Below, piece by piece: positions 1-7,923 of a stretch of DNA of 64,000 bases. Each line of letters opens with the position of its first letter. The stretch's first letter is position 1. Below the pieces are notes generated by a model. It saw only the letters and a program-made list of their open reading frames with translations, was not told where the DNA came from and did not search any database. The translations under genes were made by a program, and so were the position numbers. The stretch comes from Opitutia bacterium (GTDB lineage: Bacteria; Verrucomicrobiota; Verrucomicrobiia; Opitutales; Opitutaceae): assembly GCA_016187925.1 (NCBI GenBank), contig JACPIS010000010.1, forward strand, positions 1 to 64,000, given 5' to 3'.

Positions 1-165
1 AAAACACCGCCACTGGTGGCGCGTCCTCCTCCGCCAATTGAGCGACGCGGATCCCTGCTATGCAGTTGCCGCCCTCGCCGCCAGAGCCGGAAAAAATCAG
101 ATTATCTCGACCTCGACTGCATGAGTCCGGCTTAGGAAACCGCGCGGGAGCGGATCGCCGGTTGA

Positions 166-918
166 TCAGCGCCTGACTTTGGCCAGCCAGGCAAGGAACT
201 CATCCGTGCCGAGCACGTAATCGTAGCCGGTCTCATCAATCCAGCGTCGGCGGGTCGACTGGCGGGCATCGAAGGTGGCATCTTCGATACACAGCAAGCG
301 GTACCCTGCGCGCTTGGCGGATGCCGCGATCTTGCCCAGACAGGCGCCGGTGTGGCCACCGATCATGATCAGGTGCTTCGCGCCGAGATTGACCAGCACG
401 TTGCGGATGTTCGACGAGTTGAAGGCGTCCTGCCCGGACTTCGGGATGACGTACTCGCCCTCGCGGATGTGAAGGAATTTCGCCGGCTCCGTGCCGGGGT
501 CGCCCTCATGGTGATGCCACTTGGTGTAATCGGGGCCGTGCTCCGCGATGAACGCGTTGCGGATGGCCGGATCGAGGTCCATGCCGTCAGCGAACCGGCA
601 GCCCCAGTGAACGAAGACCATGGGTACGCCGAGCCCGCGGACGGCTGCGACAACCCGCTCCGCGTTCGGAAAGGCCACATCGAAGGCATAGTCAGTCGCC
701 GCGTTCGCGTCGGCGGCGGTGATGCCCATGCGTTGCCATTCCTTCGGCACCTGCGCATCCGTCATGTGCGTCCGCGATCCGGGTTCCTGGATGTCGATGC
801 AGACAAACACGCAATCCTTCAGGAAGGCCGCGTCGGGCAACATGGCCTGTGGAGTTGGCTCGGCGGCGACCACGATCGAGACCAAGGACAGGAGCGGGAA
901 GAGGCGAAGTGTGGGCAT
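166..918 (-). CDS. Secreted isochorismatase-like cysteine hydrolase
   Basis: This 250-residue protein belongs to the isochorismatase-like cysteine hydrolase superfamily, which cleaves amide or ester-type C-N/C-O bonds. The expected triad is visible: Asp42 (CIDIQ), Lys160 (VIPKSGQDAF) and Cys193 (GGHTGACLGK). I chose the ATG at 918 because it opens a hydrophobic signal peptide (MPTLRLFPLLSLVSIVVAAE); the reading frame extends upstream to 1011 but that extension looks non-coding. The enzyme is therefore probably periplasmic, which is unusual for a family that is mostly cytoplasmic. It diverges from the acyl-CoA ligase across a 336-base gap that contains the conserved palindrome at 1025-1044 and nothing else recognisable. 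The substrate is unknown. It could be an amidase such as a nicotinamidase-like enzyme, but the setting among glycosidases argues for a glycan-linked or acylated substrate. Confidence 0.8.
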   Translation of the reverse strand: MPTLRLFPLLSLVSIVVAAEPTPQAMLPDAAFLKDCVFVCIDIQEPGSRTHMTDAQVPKEWQRMGITAADANAATDYAFDVAFPNAERVVAAVRGLGVPMVFVHWGCRFADGMDLDPAIRNAFIAEHGPDYTKWHHHEGDPGTEPAKFLHIREGEYVIPKSGQDAFNSSNIRNVLVNLGAKHLIMIGGHTGACLGKIAASAKRAGYRLLCIEDATFDARQSTRRRWIDETGYDYVLGTDEFLAWLAKVRR

Positions 919-1024
919 AAAGAGAAAGCGGGAAGTGAGAACGACCGACGTGGGCAACAATACGCCGCGAGCAAACGGTATTATGCCGAGCACACACTGC
1001 GGCAACGGCATGGGCTCCTAACGC

Positions 1025-1044
1025 TGTCATCAAAAATGATGACA
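1025..1044. promoter_or_regulatory. Regulon palindrome, site 1
   Basis: The sequence TGTCATCAAAAATGATGACA is a perfect inverted repeat with 8-bp arms and a 4-bp centre. It is the most symmetric of eight related sites in the window. It lies between the divergent cysteine hydrolase (106 bases from its start) and the acyl-CoA ligase (210 bases from its start). Unlike the other seven sites, it has no WGAC directly beside it on either side and no TANNNT at the usual distance. It may therefore be an operator without the class-II-like promoter arrangement. Confidence 0.75.
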
Positions 1045-1254
1045 ACCCGGCTCGTGTACATTGCGCGCGAGTGGAACGGATGCGCACGGCACATCTCGCT
1101 AAGTGTTGCGGATAATCAACTCCCGCAATACTCATGGCGCCCCGTGCGCCCGCGTCGGCCAGGAGCCGCTCGTACCGCCGAAAAACGTCCCGCGATAAAT
1201 TCTCGCCGGACCGACCCCGGACGATTTGCTCTCGCCGCGTACCCCGTCAACCCC

Positions 1255-2826
1255 ATGGAAATCCCGCTCACCCCGTTGGATTTCGCCCGTCGCACGCGCA
1301 AGCTCTACCCTGAGCGCGAAGCGGTGGTCGAAGGAACCCTGCGTCTGAATTACCGGCAGTTCTTTGAGCGCTGCGATCGCTGGTCGGCGCACCTGCAACG
1401 CCTCGGCGTGCGTCCGGGCGACCGGGTCGCCTACATCGCGCCGAACGTCCACGCCCATCTCGAGGGTTACTACGCCGTGCCGCAACTCGGCGCCGTGATC
1501 GTGCCGATCAACTACCGACTCTCCGAGTCCGACTTCGCCTACATCATCGAGCACAGCGGCGCGCGTGTGGTCTGCGCCCACGCCGACTACCTCGTCGCGG
1601 TGGATCACATCCGCAGCCAGATCCCCGGGGTCGAGCATTTCGTGGCGCTCACCGGGCAGGCTCCGGGCTGGATCGACTACGAGGCGGCCGTCGCGGCGAC
1701 CGCGGCGACGTACACTAAACCCGAGATCAAGGAATCAGATCTCCTTTCCATCAACTACACCAGCGGCACGACGGCCCGGCCGAAGGGCGTGATGATCACG
1801 CATCGCAACGCGTGGACCAATTCCGTCGGCACGCTCGTCCACATCCACATGACGTGCGCCGAGCGCTACCTGTGGACGCTGCCCATGTTTCATGCGAACG
1901 GGTGGACCTTCGTGTGGACCGTCACGGCGGTGGGTGCCGCGCACATTTGTCTGCCCAAGCCCGATCCCCGCTCCGTTTTTGAGACCATCGCCGCGGAAAA
2001 GGCCAACTTCCTGTGCGCCGCACCGACTATCCTTATCGGTATTGCCAACGCCCCCGAGGAACTGCGCCGGCAGGCCCCGCGCGGAGTTCGCGTCATCACG
2101 GCGGGTGCGCCTCCGGCGGCCGCCACCATCGAACGCATCGAGGGGGAGCTGGGCTGGGAGATCACCCAAGTCTACGGCCTGACCGAGGTCTCCCCCTTCA
2201 TCTCCATCTGCGAACCCCGGCCGGAGCACGCCCAGTTGCCGCCGCATGCCCGCGCCGAGATCAAGGCGCGCCAAGGCGTGGAACTGCTGATCTCCGGCGA
2301 CCTGCGCGTGGTGGACGAGCAAAAGCGCGACGTACCTAGCGACGGCCAGACGCTCGGCGAGATCGTCGTACGAGGCAACGTGGTGATGGCCGGATATTAT
2401 CGAGACCCGGTCAACACGGACAACGCCATGGGCGACGGCTGGTTTCACAGCGGAGATGCGGCCGTGGTACACCCCGACGGCTACGTGGAGATTCGCGACC
2501 GCTTCAAGGACGTGATCATCAGCGGCGGCGAAAACATCTCCTCGATCGAGGTCGAGGGCGTGCTGCTGCGACACCCGGCCGTGCAGGAGGTCGCCGTCGT
2601 CGGTGTTCCCGACGAGAAGTGGGGCGAAACGCCGCTGGCGTTTGTCGTCCTGAAGAAAGGCGCTGCGGCGACCGAGGACGAGCTGAAGCAGTTTGCCCGG
2701 GAGAAACTCGCCCGGTTCAAGGTGCCGCAGAGCATCCGGTTCATCGCCGAACTGCCGAAGACTGCGACCGGAAAGATCCAGAAATACGTGCTTCGTGGTG
2801 GCCGCGCGAACATCGGCAAGCAGTAG
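1255..2826 (+). CDS. AMP-forming acyl-CoA ligase (class I adenylate-forming)
   Basis: This 523-residue enzyme activates a carboxylic acid as an acyl-adenylate and transfers it to CoA. The family motifs run in order: the P-loop YTSGTTARPKG, the YGLTE motif, GWFHSGDAA with the ribose-binding Asp, the hinge RFKDVIISGGENISSIE, and the C-terminal lysine region PKTATGKIQK. It resembles short/medium-chain or aromatic acyl-activating enzymes; the acid cannot be read from the sequence. The ATG at 1255 (MEIPLTPLDF) is the first start that gives a normal N terminus, and the open frame upstream overlaps the cysteine hydrolase. There is no signal peptide, so it is cytoplasmic. It is followed after 19 bases by the alpha-galactosidase, probably in one transcript. 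A second acyl-CoA ligase lies in another glycosidase operon at 51210-52901, which suggests salvage of acyl groups released from the glycan. Confidence 0.9.
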   Translation: MEIPLTPLDFARRTRKLYPEREAVVEGTLRLNYRQFFERCDRWSAHLQRLGVRPGDRVAYIAPNVHAHLEGYYAVPQLGAVIVPINYRLSESDFAYIIEHSGARVVCAHADYLVAVDHIRSQIPGVEHFVALTGQAPGWIDYEAAVAATAATYTKPEIKESDLLSINYTSGTTARPKGVMITHRNAWTNSVGTLVHIHMTCAERYLWTLPMFHANGWTFVWTVTAVGAAHICLPKPDPRSVFETIAAEKANFLCAAPTILIGIANAPEELRRQAPRGVRVITAGAPPAAATIERIEGELGWEITQVYGLTEVSPFISICEPRPEHAQLPPHARAEIKARQGVELLISGDLRVVDEQKRDVPSDGQTLGEIVVRGNVVMAGYYRDPVNTDNAMGDGWFHSGDAAVVHPDGYVEIRDRFKDVIISGGENISSIEVEGVLLRHPAVQEVAVVGVPDEKWGETPLAFVVLKKGAAATEDELKQFAREKLARFKVPQSIRFIAELPKTATGKIQKYVLRGGRANIGKQ

Positions 2827-2845
2827 CCGGCATCCCCGCAGTCTC

Positions 2846-4333
2846 ATGAAGGGAGCCTTCCTCCACAGCCTCGGACTCTGCTTGCTCCTCGCCAGCGTCC
2901 GGGCGACGGATCTATCCGGAACTTGGAAAGCCGATCTTGTCCGTCGCGGCGACGTGCATCAGCCGCTCTATCTCGTGCTGCGTCAGTCGGGTGGGCGACT
3001 CGAAGGCCGTGTATTCGCCCCGGCCGGAGGCGAACTGCCTCTCCTCAATGCCCATTTCGAAGGTGGTGACGCAGTTTTCGACACGCAGTTTGGCATGCAT
3101 TATCGGCTTCGTTCCGAAGGTCCGTCCTTGCACGTCACGGTCCGCTACGAATGGAGGCCGACCGACGAAACAACGGCGATCCGAGTGGCGGACACCGAAA
3201 TCAATCCGCCAGCGGTCGTCCCGCTGCCTGCCTTGCGGCTGGTCCCGGACAACGGACTGGCCCGGACTCCTCCGATGGGTTGGAATAGCTGGAATAGGTT
3301 TGGAGAAACGATCGACGACCGGACGGTGCGGGAAATCGCGGACGCCCTGGTCAGCAGCGGCATGGCGGCAGCGGGCTACACCTATGTGACCATTGATGAC
3401 ACTTGGGAAGGTGAACGGGACGCCACCGGGCGAATCCGCCCCAATGGCAAGTTTCCCGATATGAAGGCGCTGGGTGATTATCTGCACAACCGGGGCCTGA
3501 AGTTTGGTATCTATTCCTCCCCCGGTACCACGACCTGCGCCGGCTACACCGGCAGTTACGGCCATGAGGAGCAGGACGCACGCACCTTTGCGGACTGGGG
3601 CGTCGACTATCTGAAATACGATTGGTGCAGCGCGGGACGCACCTACCGACTGGAGGAGCGTCGGGCGGCCTGCCAACGAATGGGCGAGGCGCTGGCGGGT
3701 TGCGGACGCCCCATTGTCTACAGCTTGTCCGAGTCCTCGCCGGGCAGTGATGTCTGGCTCTGGGGCCCCCGGACCGGCGCCAATCTCTGGCGCACGACCA
3801 CCGACATCCACGACAATTGGGTCGAGATGGAGCAAATCGGGTTCAACCAGGGCAACTTTACCCCCTACGCCGGACCAGGGCACTGGAACGACCCGGACAT
3901 GCTGGAGGTCGGCAACGGCGGCATGACCGACACGGAGTACAAGACACATTTCAGTCTCTGGTGCCTGCTGGCGGCCCCACTCATCGCGGGAAATGATCTG
4001 CGCCAGATGTCCGCCGCTACCCTGTCCATCCTCACGAACCGCGAATTGATCGCTGTCGATCAGGATCCGTTGGGGAAACAGGCAACACGCCGGCTTGCGC
4101 GCGACGGTCTAGAGGTCTGGTGCAAGCCGCTCCAAGATGGAGGCATGGCGATCGGACTCTTTAACCGCACCAAGGAAACGATACTGAGCGCCCTGACTTG
4201 GCCGGAACTCGGCCTGCTTCAACCGCCCGTCAGTCTGAGAGATCTCTGGGAACACCGCGACCTGAAGGCGGCACCGGACGGCTATCGCAGCCGCATCCCT
4301 GCCCATGGGACGATTGTTCTGCGCGTTCGGTGA
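2846..4333 (+). CDS. Alpha-galactosidase, glycoside hydrolase family 27
   Basis: This 495-residue protein hydrolyses terminal alpha-galactosyl residues, such as the side chains of galactomannan. A signal peptide (MKGAFLHSLGLCLLLASVRA) is followed by a small beta-rich region of about 110 residues, then the GH27 barrel from the diagnostic LARTPPMGWNSWN at about residue 135. The nucleophile is Asp259 in YLKYDWCS; the acid/base Asp lies in WNDPDMLEVGN near residue 350. A short C-terminal beta domain completes the protein. The ATG at 2846 sits just before the signal peptide; the frame opens earlier inside the ligase gene. It lies 19 bases after the ligase, and its stop is only 15 bases before palindrome site 2, which gives the next gene its own promoter. 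Confidence 0.93.
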   Translation: MKGAFLHSLGLCLLLASVRATDLSGTWKADLVRRGDVHQPLYLVLRQSGGRLEGRVFAPAGGELPLLNAHFEGGDAVFDTQFGMHYRLRSEGPSLHVTVRYEWRPTDETTAIRVADTEINPPAVVPLPALRLVPDNGLARTPPMGWNSWNRFGETIDDRTVREIADALVSSGMAAAGYTYVTIDDTWEGERDATGRIRPNGKFPDMKALGDYLHNRGLKFGIYSSPGTTTCAGYTGSYGHEEQDARTFADWGVDYLKYDWCSAGRTYRLEERRAACQRMGEALAGCGRPIVYSLSESSPGSDVWLWGPRTGANLWRTTTDIHDNWVEMEQIGFNQGNFTPYAGPGHWNDPDMLEVGNGGMTDTEYKTHFSLWCLLAAPLIAGNDLRQMSAATLSILTNRELIAVDQDPLGKQATRRLARDGLEVWCKPLQDGGMAIGLFNRTKETILSALTWPELGLLQPPVSLRDLWEHRDLKAAPDGYRSRIPAHGTIVLRVR

Positions 4334-4348
4334 GCGAAACTGTGGCGC

Positions 4349-4368
4349 TGTAATCAATATCGGGGACA
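4349..4368. promoter_or_regulatory. Regulon palindrome, site 2
   Basis: The sequence TGTAATCAATATCGGGGACA reads in the same direction as the beta-mannosidase gene. It lies in the 69-base gap between alpha-galactosidase and beta-mannosidase, so it is inside a same-strand gene string rather than a divergent gap. The distal arm (TGTAATCA) is identical to that of site 4. Confidence 0.75.
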
Positions 4369-4395
4369 TGACGGCGGAGCGACGCCTGATAGAGT
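4368..4395 (+). promoter_or_regulatory. Predicted promoter of the beta-mannosidase gene
   Basis: TGAC directly follows the palindrome (4369-4372) as a -35-like core. TAGAGT at 4390-4395 is a plausible -10, 17 bases further on. Transcription would start near 4402, at or next to the chosen ATG at 4403, implying a leaderless or almost leaderless message. Confidence 0.5.
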
Positions 4396-4402
4396 GTCGC
4401 AC

Positions 4403-6892
4403 ATGCCCTTTCCCGCACGACAGCTCCCGCTCAATTCCGCACCGTGGCAGTTTCGCGACGCCAGTGTCCGCGGTCCATGGCGTGACGCGGTTGTGCCGGG
4501 TTGCGTCCACCGGGACCTGCGGCGCCACGGCGTAATCCCCGATCCCTTCCACGGCACCAACGAACTCGAACTCCAATGGATCGAAGAGCACGACTGGGAA
4601 TACACGGCCGTCGTCGATGTTCCCGCCGCTTTGCTCGCCGAGGAAGCGGTCGATCTGGTCTGCGACGGCCTCGACACCGTGGCCACCGTCACGCTCAACG
4701 GCCGGATCGTCGCCCACACCGAGAACATGTTCATCGGCTACCGCTGGAACGTCCGCAACTTCCTGCGGACGGGAGCCAACCGACTCACCCTCCGTTTCGA
4801 CAGCGCGCTGCGCTACATCCGAACGCATCGCAAAGGCCACACCTCCCGCGAATGCAACGATCCCGTCGGCCGCTGCCAGGTCATCCGCAAGCAGCCGTGC
4901 CAATTCGGCTGGGACTGGGGCCCGCGGTTTGTCACCGCCGGAATCTGGCGCGACATCCGCCTCGAAGCCTGGAGCGGCAACCGGCTCGAGGGCGTCCGCG
5001 TCCGGCAGCAGCCCGGCGCCGGCGAATCCGTCATACTCCTCGCCACGCCGGAACTCACCCGGAACGAGCGCCGCATCACCTGCCATCATCGCCTCACGCT
5101 CGACGGCGTTCTCGTGACGGAGGGAACAGGCACCACGGTGCGCGTCGAGCATCCGCAACTTTGGTGGCCCAATGGTCACGGGACACAGCCGCTCTACACC
5201 CTGGAGCTCGCGTTCACTTGCCGCGACGGCTCTCCGCTGGGGCGCTGGTCGCGGCGGCTCGGGCTGCGCACCGTCGCACTGGACCGTTCGCCGGATCCGG
5301 CCGGCGGTGAATTTTTCCGCTTCATTGTGAACGACCGCCCCCTCTTCGCCAAGGGCGCGAACTGGATCCCCGCCCACAGCTTCGTGGCCGGGTTGAAGCG
5401 CACCGACTACGCCCGCGACCTGCGCGCCGCCGCCGAAGCGCACATGAACATGATCCGGGTCTGGGGCGGCGGCATCTACGAGAGCGAACATTTCTACGAC
5501 CTCTGCGACGAACTCGGCCTGCTGGTCTGGCAGGACTTCATGTTCGCGTGCGACATCTATCCCGGCGACGCGGCCTTCCGGCGGAGTGTGCGGGCGGAAG
5601 CCGCCCACCAGGTGCGCCGGTTGCGGCACCACGCCTGCCTCGCCCTCTGGTCCGGCAACAACGAGATCGAGCAGATCAACCCCGAGCTGCTCAAGCAGCC
5701 GCGCCTGCGACGCAACTACGACAACCTCTTCCTCCGCGACCTGCCCGCGGCAGTCGCCCGTCACGACGGCGTCACCGCCTACTGGCCGTCTTCCGCCCAC
5801 CGCCCCGACGGCGGTCTCGCTCATCCAGCCGGCGAACGCGGAGGCGACACGCATTTCTGGGACGTCTGGCACGCCCGCCATCCGGTTAAGGACTACGAGA
5901 AATATCGTTTCCGCTTCCTATCCGAGTTCGGCATGCAGAGCTACAGCTCGCCCGAGACCAACGCCACCTTCTGCCCCCGAGGCGCCGGCAACATCTTCGG
6001 CGCGGAGATGGAGAACCACCAGAAGAACCGCGCGGGCAACCAGATCATCCTCGACTATGTTTCGCGCCGCTATCGTTTCCCGAAATCACAGGACGCCCTC
6101 ATCTATCTCTCGCAGCTCAACCAGGCGCACTGCATGCAGACGGGAGTCGAGCATTGGCGGCGTCACATGCCGCATTGTATGGGCGCGCTCTACTGGCAGC
6201 TCAACGACTGCTGGCCCGTCGCCTCCTGGAGTTCCATCGAGTTCACCGGCCACTGGCGCGCCCTGCACCATGCTGCCCGGCGCTTCTTCGCCCCGCTGCT
6301 CGCCAGTGCGCACGTCCCCGGCGATGAGACGACCGTCACCGGCAACTACCGTCGCTCCACCGTGCGCGAGGTGCACCTTTACACCGTCTCGGATGCGCCC
6401 ACCCCGGCGCGCGGCCGCCTCCGCTGGGACCTCTTTCATGTCGACGGCCGCCGCCTGCTGCGCGGGAGCAAGCCAGTCATGCTCCGCTATGGCGAGAGTG
6501 TGCGCCAGCGCACCCTTGATCTGGCCGGCCCCATCGCCGCCCACGGCCGGGAGCGTCTGGTGCTCCGCATCGCGCTCGACGCAGGTAGCGCGCGGGTGAG
6601 TGAAGAGAGCGTCTTTCTGACCGCGCCGCGCTTCGTCGCACTGCCCCGCGCCCAAACCCGCGTGCGCGTGGCGATGACCGGGTCGGACAAAGTCATCCTG
6701 ACCTTCACCTCCGATGCGTTCCAGCACCGCTTCGCTTTCGAACTGCCGGGGATCGCACATCGGGTCAGCGACAACTACTTCGACTTGTACCCCGGCGAGC
6801 CCAAGGCGGTGCGGGTCCGGTTCGACCGCCCGCCATCCGCCGCGCGGCTGCGGCGCGTGCTGCGATACCGCTCGCTCGTCGACACCTACTGA
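4403..6892 (+). CDS. Beta-mannosidase, glycoside hydrolase family 2
   Basis: This 829-residue enzyme releases mannose from the non-reducing end of beta-mannosides. The GH2 layout is complete. An N-terminal jelly-roll contains the FGWDWGPR signature typical of beta-mannosidases, an immunoglobulin-like domain follows, and the TIM barrel carries acid/base Glu421 (WSGNNEIEQ) and nucleophile Glu508 (FLSEFGMQ). A C-terminal beta domain follows. There is no signal peptide, so it probably acts in the cytoplasm on imported oligosaccharides. ATG 4403 is preferred; an in-frame GTG at 4394 would add three residues but overlaps the predicted -10. It has its own operator and promoter although it follows the alpha-galactosidase closely. 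It is convergent with the nitrilase-family gene, 24 bases away. Confidence 0.93.
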   Translation: MPFPARQLPLNSAPWQFRDASVRGPWRDAVVPGCVHRDLRRHGVIPDPFHGTNELELQWIEEHDWEYTAVVDVPAALLAEEAVDLVCDGLDTVATVTLNGRIVAHTENMFIGYRWNVRNFLRTGANRLTLRFDSALRYIRTHRKGHTSRECNDPVGRCQVIRKQPCQFGWDWGPRFVTAGIWRDIRLEAWSGNRLEGVRVRQQPGAGESVILLATPELTRNERRITCHHRLTLDGVLVTEGTGTTVRVEHPQLWWPNGHGTQPLYTLELAFTCRDGSPLGRWSRRLGLRTVALDRSPDPAGGEFFRFIVNDRPLFAKGANWIPAHSFVAGLKRTDYARDLRAAAEAHMNMIRVWGGGIYESEHFYDLCDELGLLVWQDFMFACDIYPGDAAFRRSVRAEAAHQVRRLRHHACLALWSGNNEIEQINPELLKQPRLRRNYDNLFLRDLPAAVARHDGVTAYWPSSAHRPDGGLAHPAGERGGDTHFWDVWHARHPVKDYEKYRFRFLSEFGMQSYSSPETNATFCPRGAGNIFGAEMENHQKNRAGNQIILDYVSRRYRFPKSQDALIYLSQLNQAHCMQTGVEHWRRHMPHCMGALYWQLNDCWPVASWSSIEFTGHWRALHHAARRFFAPLLASAHVPGDETTVTGNYRRSTVREVHLYTVSDAPTPARGRLRWDLFHVDGRRLLRGSKPVMLRYGESVRQRTLDLAGPIAAHGRERLVLRIALDAGSARVSEESVFLTAPRFVALPRAQTRVRVAMTGSDKVILTFTSDAFQHRFAFELPGIAHRVSDNYFDLYPGEPKAVRVRFDRPPSAARLRRVLRYRSLVDTY

Positions 6893-6916
6893 GTTCCAGC
6901 CGACCGCACCACTGCA

Positions 6917-7687
6917 CTACGACAGGACGATGTCGTGGGTGAAGAAGCGGAGTCCCCGGGCCGGCGCGCGACACGCCCAGTTCCCTTTCGGATCCACGAC
7001 ACCCGAAGGCGAGGAGCACGGCAGCTTGAGCGGCTCGGCGTTGTCCACCGTCACGACCCAGAGGCCGCCGGCCCGGGCCCGCATCCGCAGGTTGGCCTCG
7101 TGATACCGCCAGTTGAGCTCCGACGCTTCCCCGCCGTCGCGCCAGCCGTTCACGGCGTGGAAGACGATGCGGGCGCCCATGGTCGCGAGTCGCTGGGTCA
7201 GGTGCGGGTCCGGCATCGGGGTGCACTCCGGGTTGGCCCAGACATCGTTGCAGATGAGGCCGCCGATGGTGAGATGCGGATTCCACGGGAAGACCTTGAG
7301 CCGCGCGACCGCGTAGTGATTGATCTCGCCGGCGGGAGGCTCCGCCATCGTCCCGCAGACGAGCGTCTTGCTGTGGAAGCCAAGATACTCGCCGGTCGGA
7401 CGGTAGAAGCGGAGCTGGTTGTAGCACTTTCCGCCCCGTTCCTGGTAACAGGTGCCGAGCACCAGGCCGACCGAGTACAGGCGGGCGATGGTGGTCACAT
7501 GCTTGAGCGCCTGCGCCACCTCCCCGCGGTCGAAATCGTGCCGGTAGCCACTGAGCGAGCCTTCCGGCGTCAGCAGTATTTCCGCGCGCACCTTTGCGGC
7601 GGCCTCGATGCCGACGCAGATCTGCCGGACATTCCGGCTGATGTCATTGGTCACCGGCATCTGGAGGGCTGAAACACGGATTTTCAT
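6917..7687 (-). CDS. Nitrilase-superfamily carbon-nitrogen hydrolase
   Basis: This 256-residue protein has the full catalytic set of the nitrilase superfamily: Glu42 (LLTPEGSLSGY), Lys107 (FHSKTLVCGT) and Cys146 (GGLICNDVW). Such enzymes cleave amides, N-carbamoyl groups or nitriles through a cysteine thioester. ATG 7687 (MKIRVSALQMPV) is a typical family N terminus, and the frame upstream of it looks non-coding. There is no signal peptide, so it is cytoplasmic. It diverges from the large glycosidase at 7924 across a 236-base gap holding palindrome site 3. It is only distantly similar to the other nitrilase-like protein at 12045-12899 (different residues around the motifs), so this is not a recent duplication. 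The substrate is unknown. Confidence 0.85.
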   Translation of the reverse strand: MKIRVSALQMPVTNDISRNVRQICVGIEAAAKVRAEILLTPEGSLSGYRHDFDRGEVAQALKHVTTIARLYSVGLVLGTCYQERGGKCYNQLRFYRPTGEYLGFHSKTLVCGTMAEPPAGEINHYAVARLKVFPWNPHLTIGGLICNDVWANPECTPMPDPHLTQRLATMGARIVFHAVNGWRDGGEASELNWRYHEANLRMRARAGGLWVVTVDNAEPLKLPCSSPSGVVDPKGNWACRAPARGLRFFTHDIVLS

Positions 7688-7807
7688 GGAAGCAGTCGGA
7701 AGCGGGCGAAACGCGGAACGGCGGGCAGGCCTCGAAGGGGCGCCCACCCCGTCGCCGAAAACCAAACAGCTGGGCTCCGCACATACAGCAGAATTGTGCC
7801 GGGATGA

Positions 7808-7827
7808 TGTCACCAGTTTTGGTGACG
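7808..7827. promoter_or_regulatory. Regulon palindrome, site 3
   Basis: The sequence TGTCACCAGTTTTGGTGACG has 8-bp arms with one mismatch at the outer base. It lies in the divergent gap between the nitrilase-family gene (start 7687) and the glycosidase (start 7924). The GTTT centre and TGGTGACG arm point to the + strand gene. Confidence 0.75.
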
Positions 7828-7856
7828 AGACCCCCGCTGCCGCCGCGGAGTACGAT
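7827..7856 (+). promoter_or_regulatory. Predicted promoter of the 7924 glycosidase
   Basis: AGAC follows the palindrome directly (7828-7831), and TACGAT at 7851-7856 is a possible -10 after 19 bases. On the opposite strand only a weaker TATGTG is found at 22 bases from the palindrome. The evidence is for the rightward promoter. Confidence 0.4.
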
Positions 7857-7923
7857 GACGGTTTTCCCCGCTCCGGCGGAAAGCCCGGTTCATCGACCGC
7901 GCATTCTTCGCCGTTCACGCACG

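Noticed and set aside
1-25. Hairpin CGCCA-CTGG-TGGCG near the left edge, followed on the - strand by GTGTTTT, as a terminator for the cysteine hydrolase
   Set aside because: The stem is short, the T-run is only four long, and it lies about 145 bases after the stop codon at the window edge. It is not convincing.
352-1254. N-terminal extension of the first acyl-CoA ligase to 352
   Set aside because: It overlaps the oppositely oriented cysteine hydrolase and the operator, and its translation is not protein-like.
4394-4402. Alternative GTG start of beta-mannosidase
   Set aside because: It adds three residues only and overlaps the predicted -10, while ATG 4403 gives a normal N terminus.
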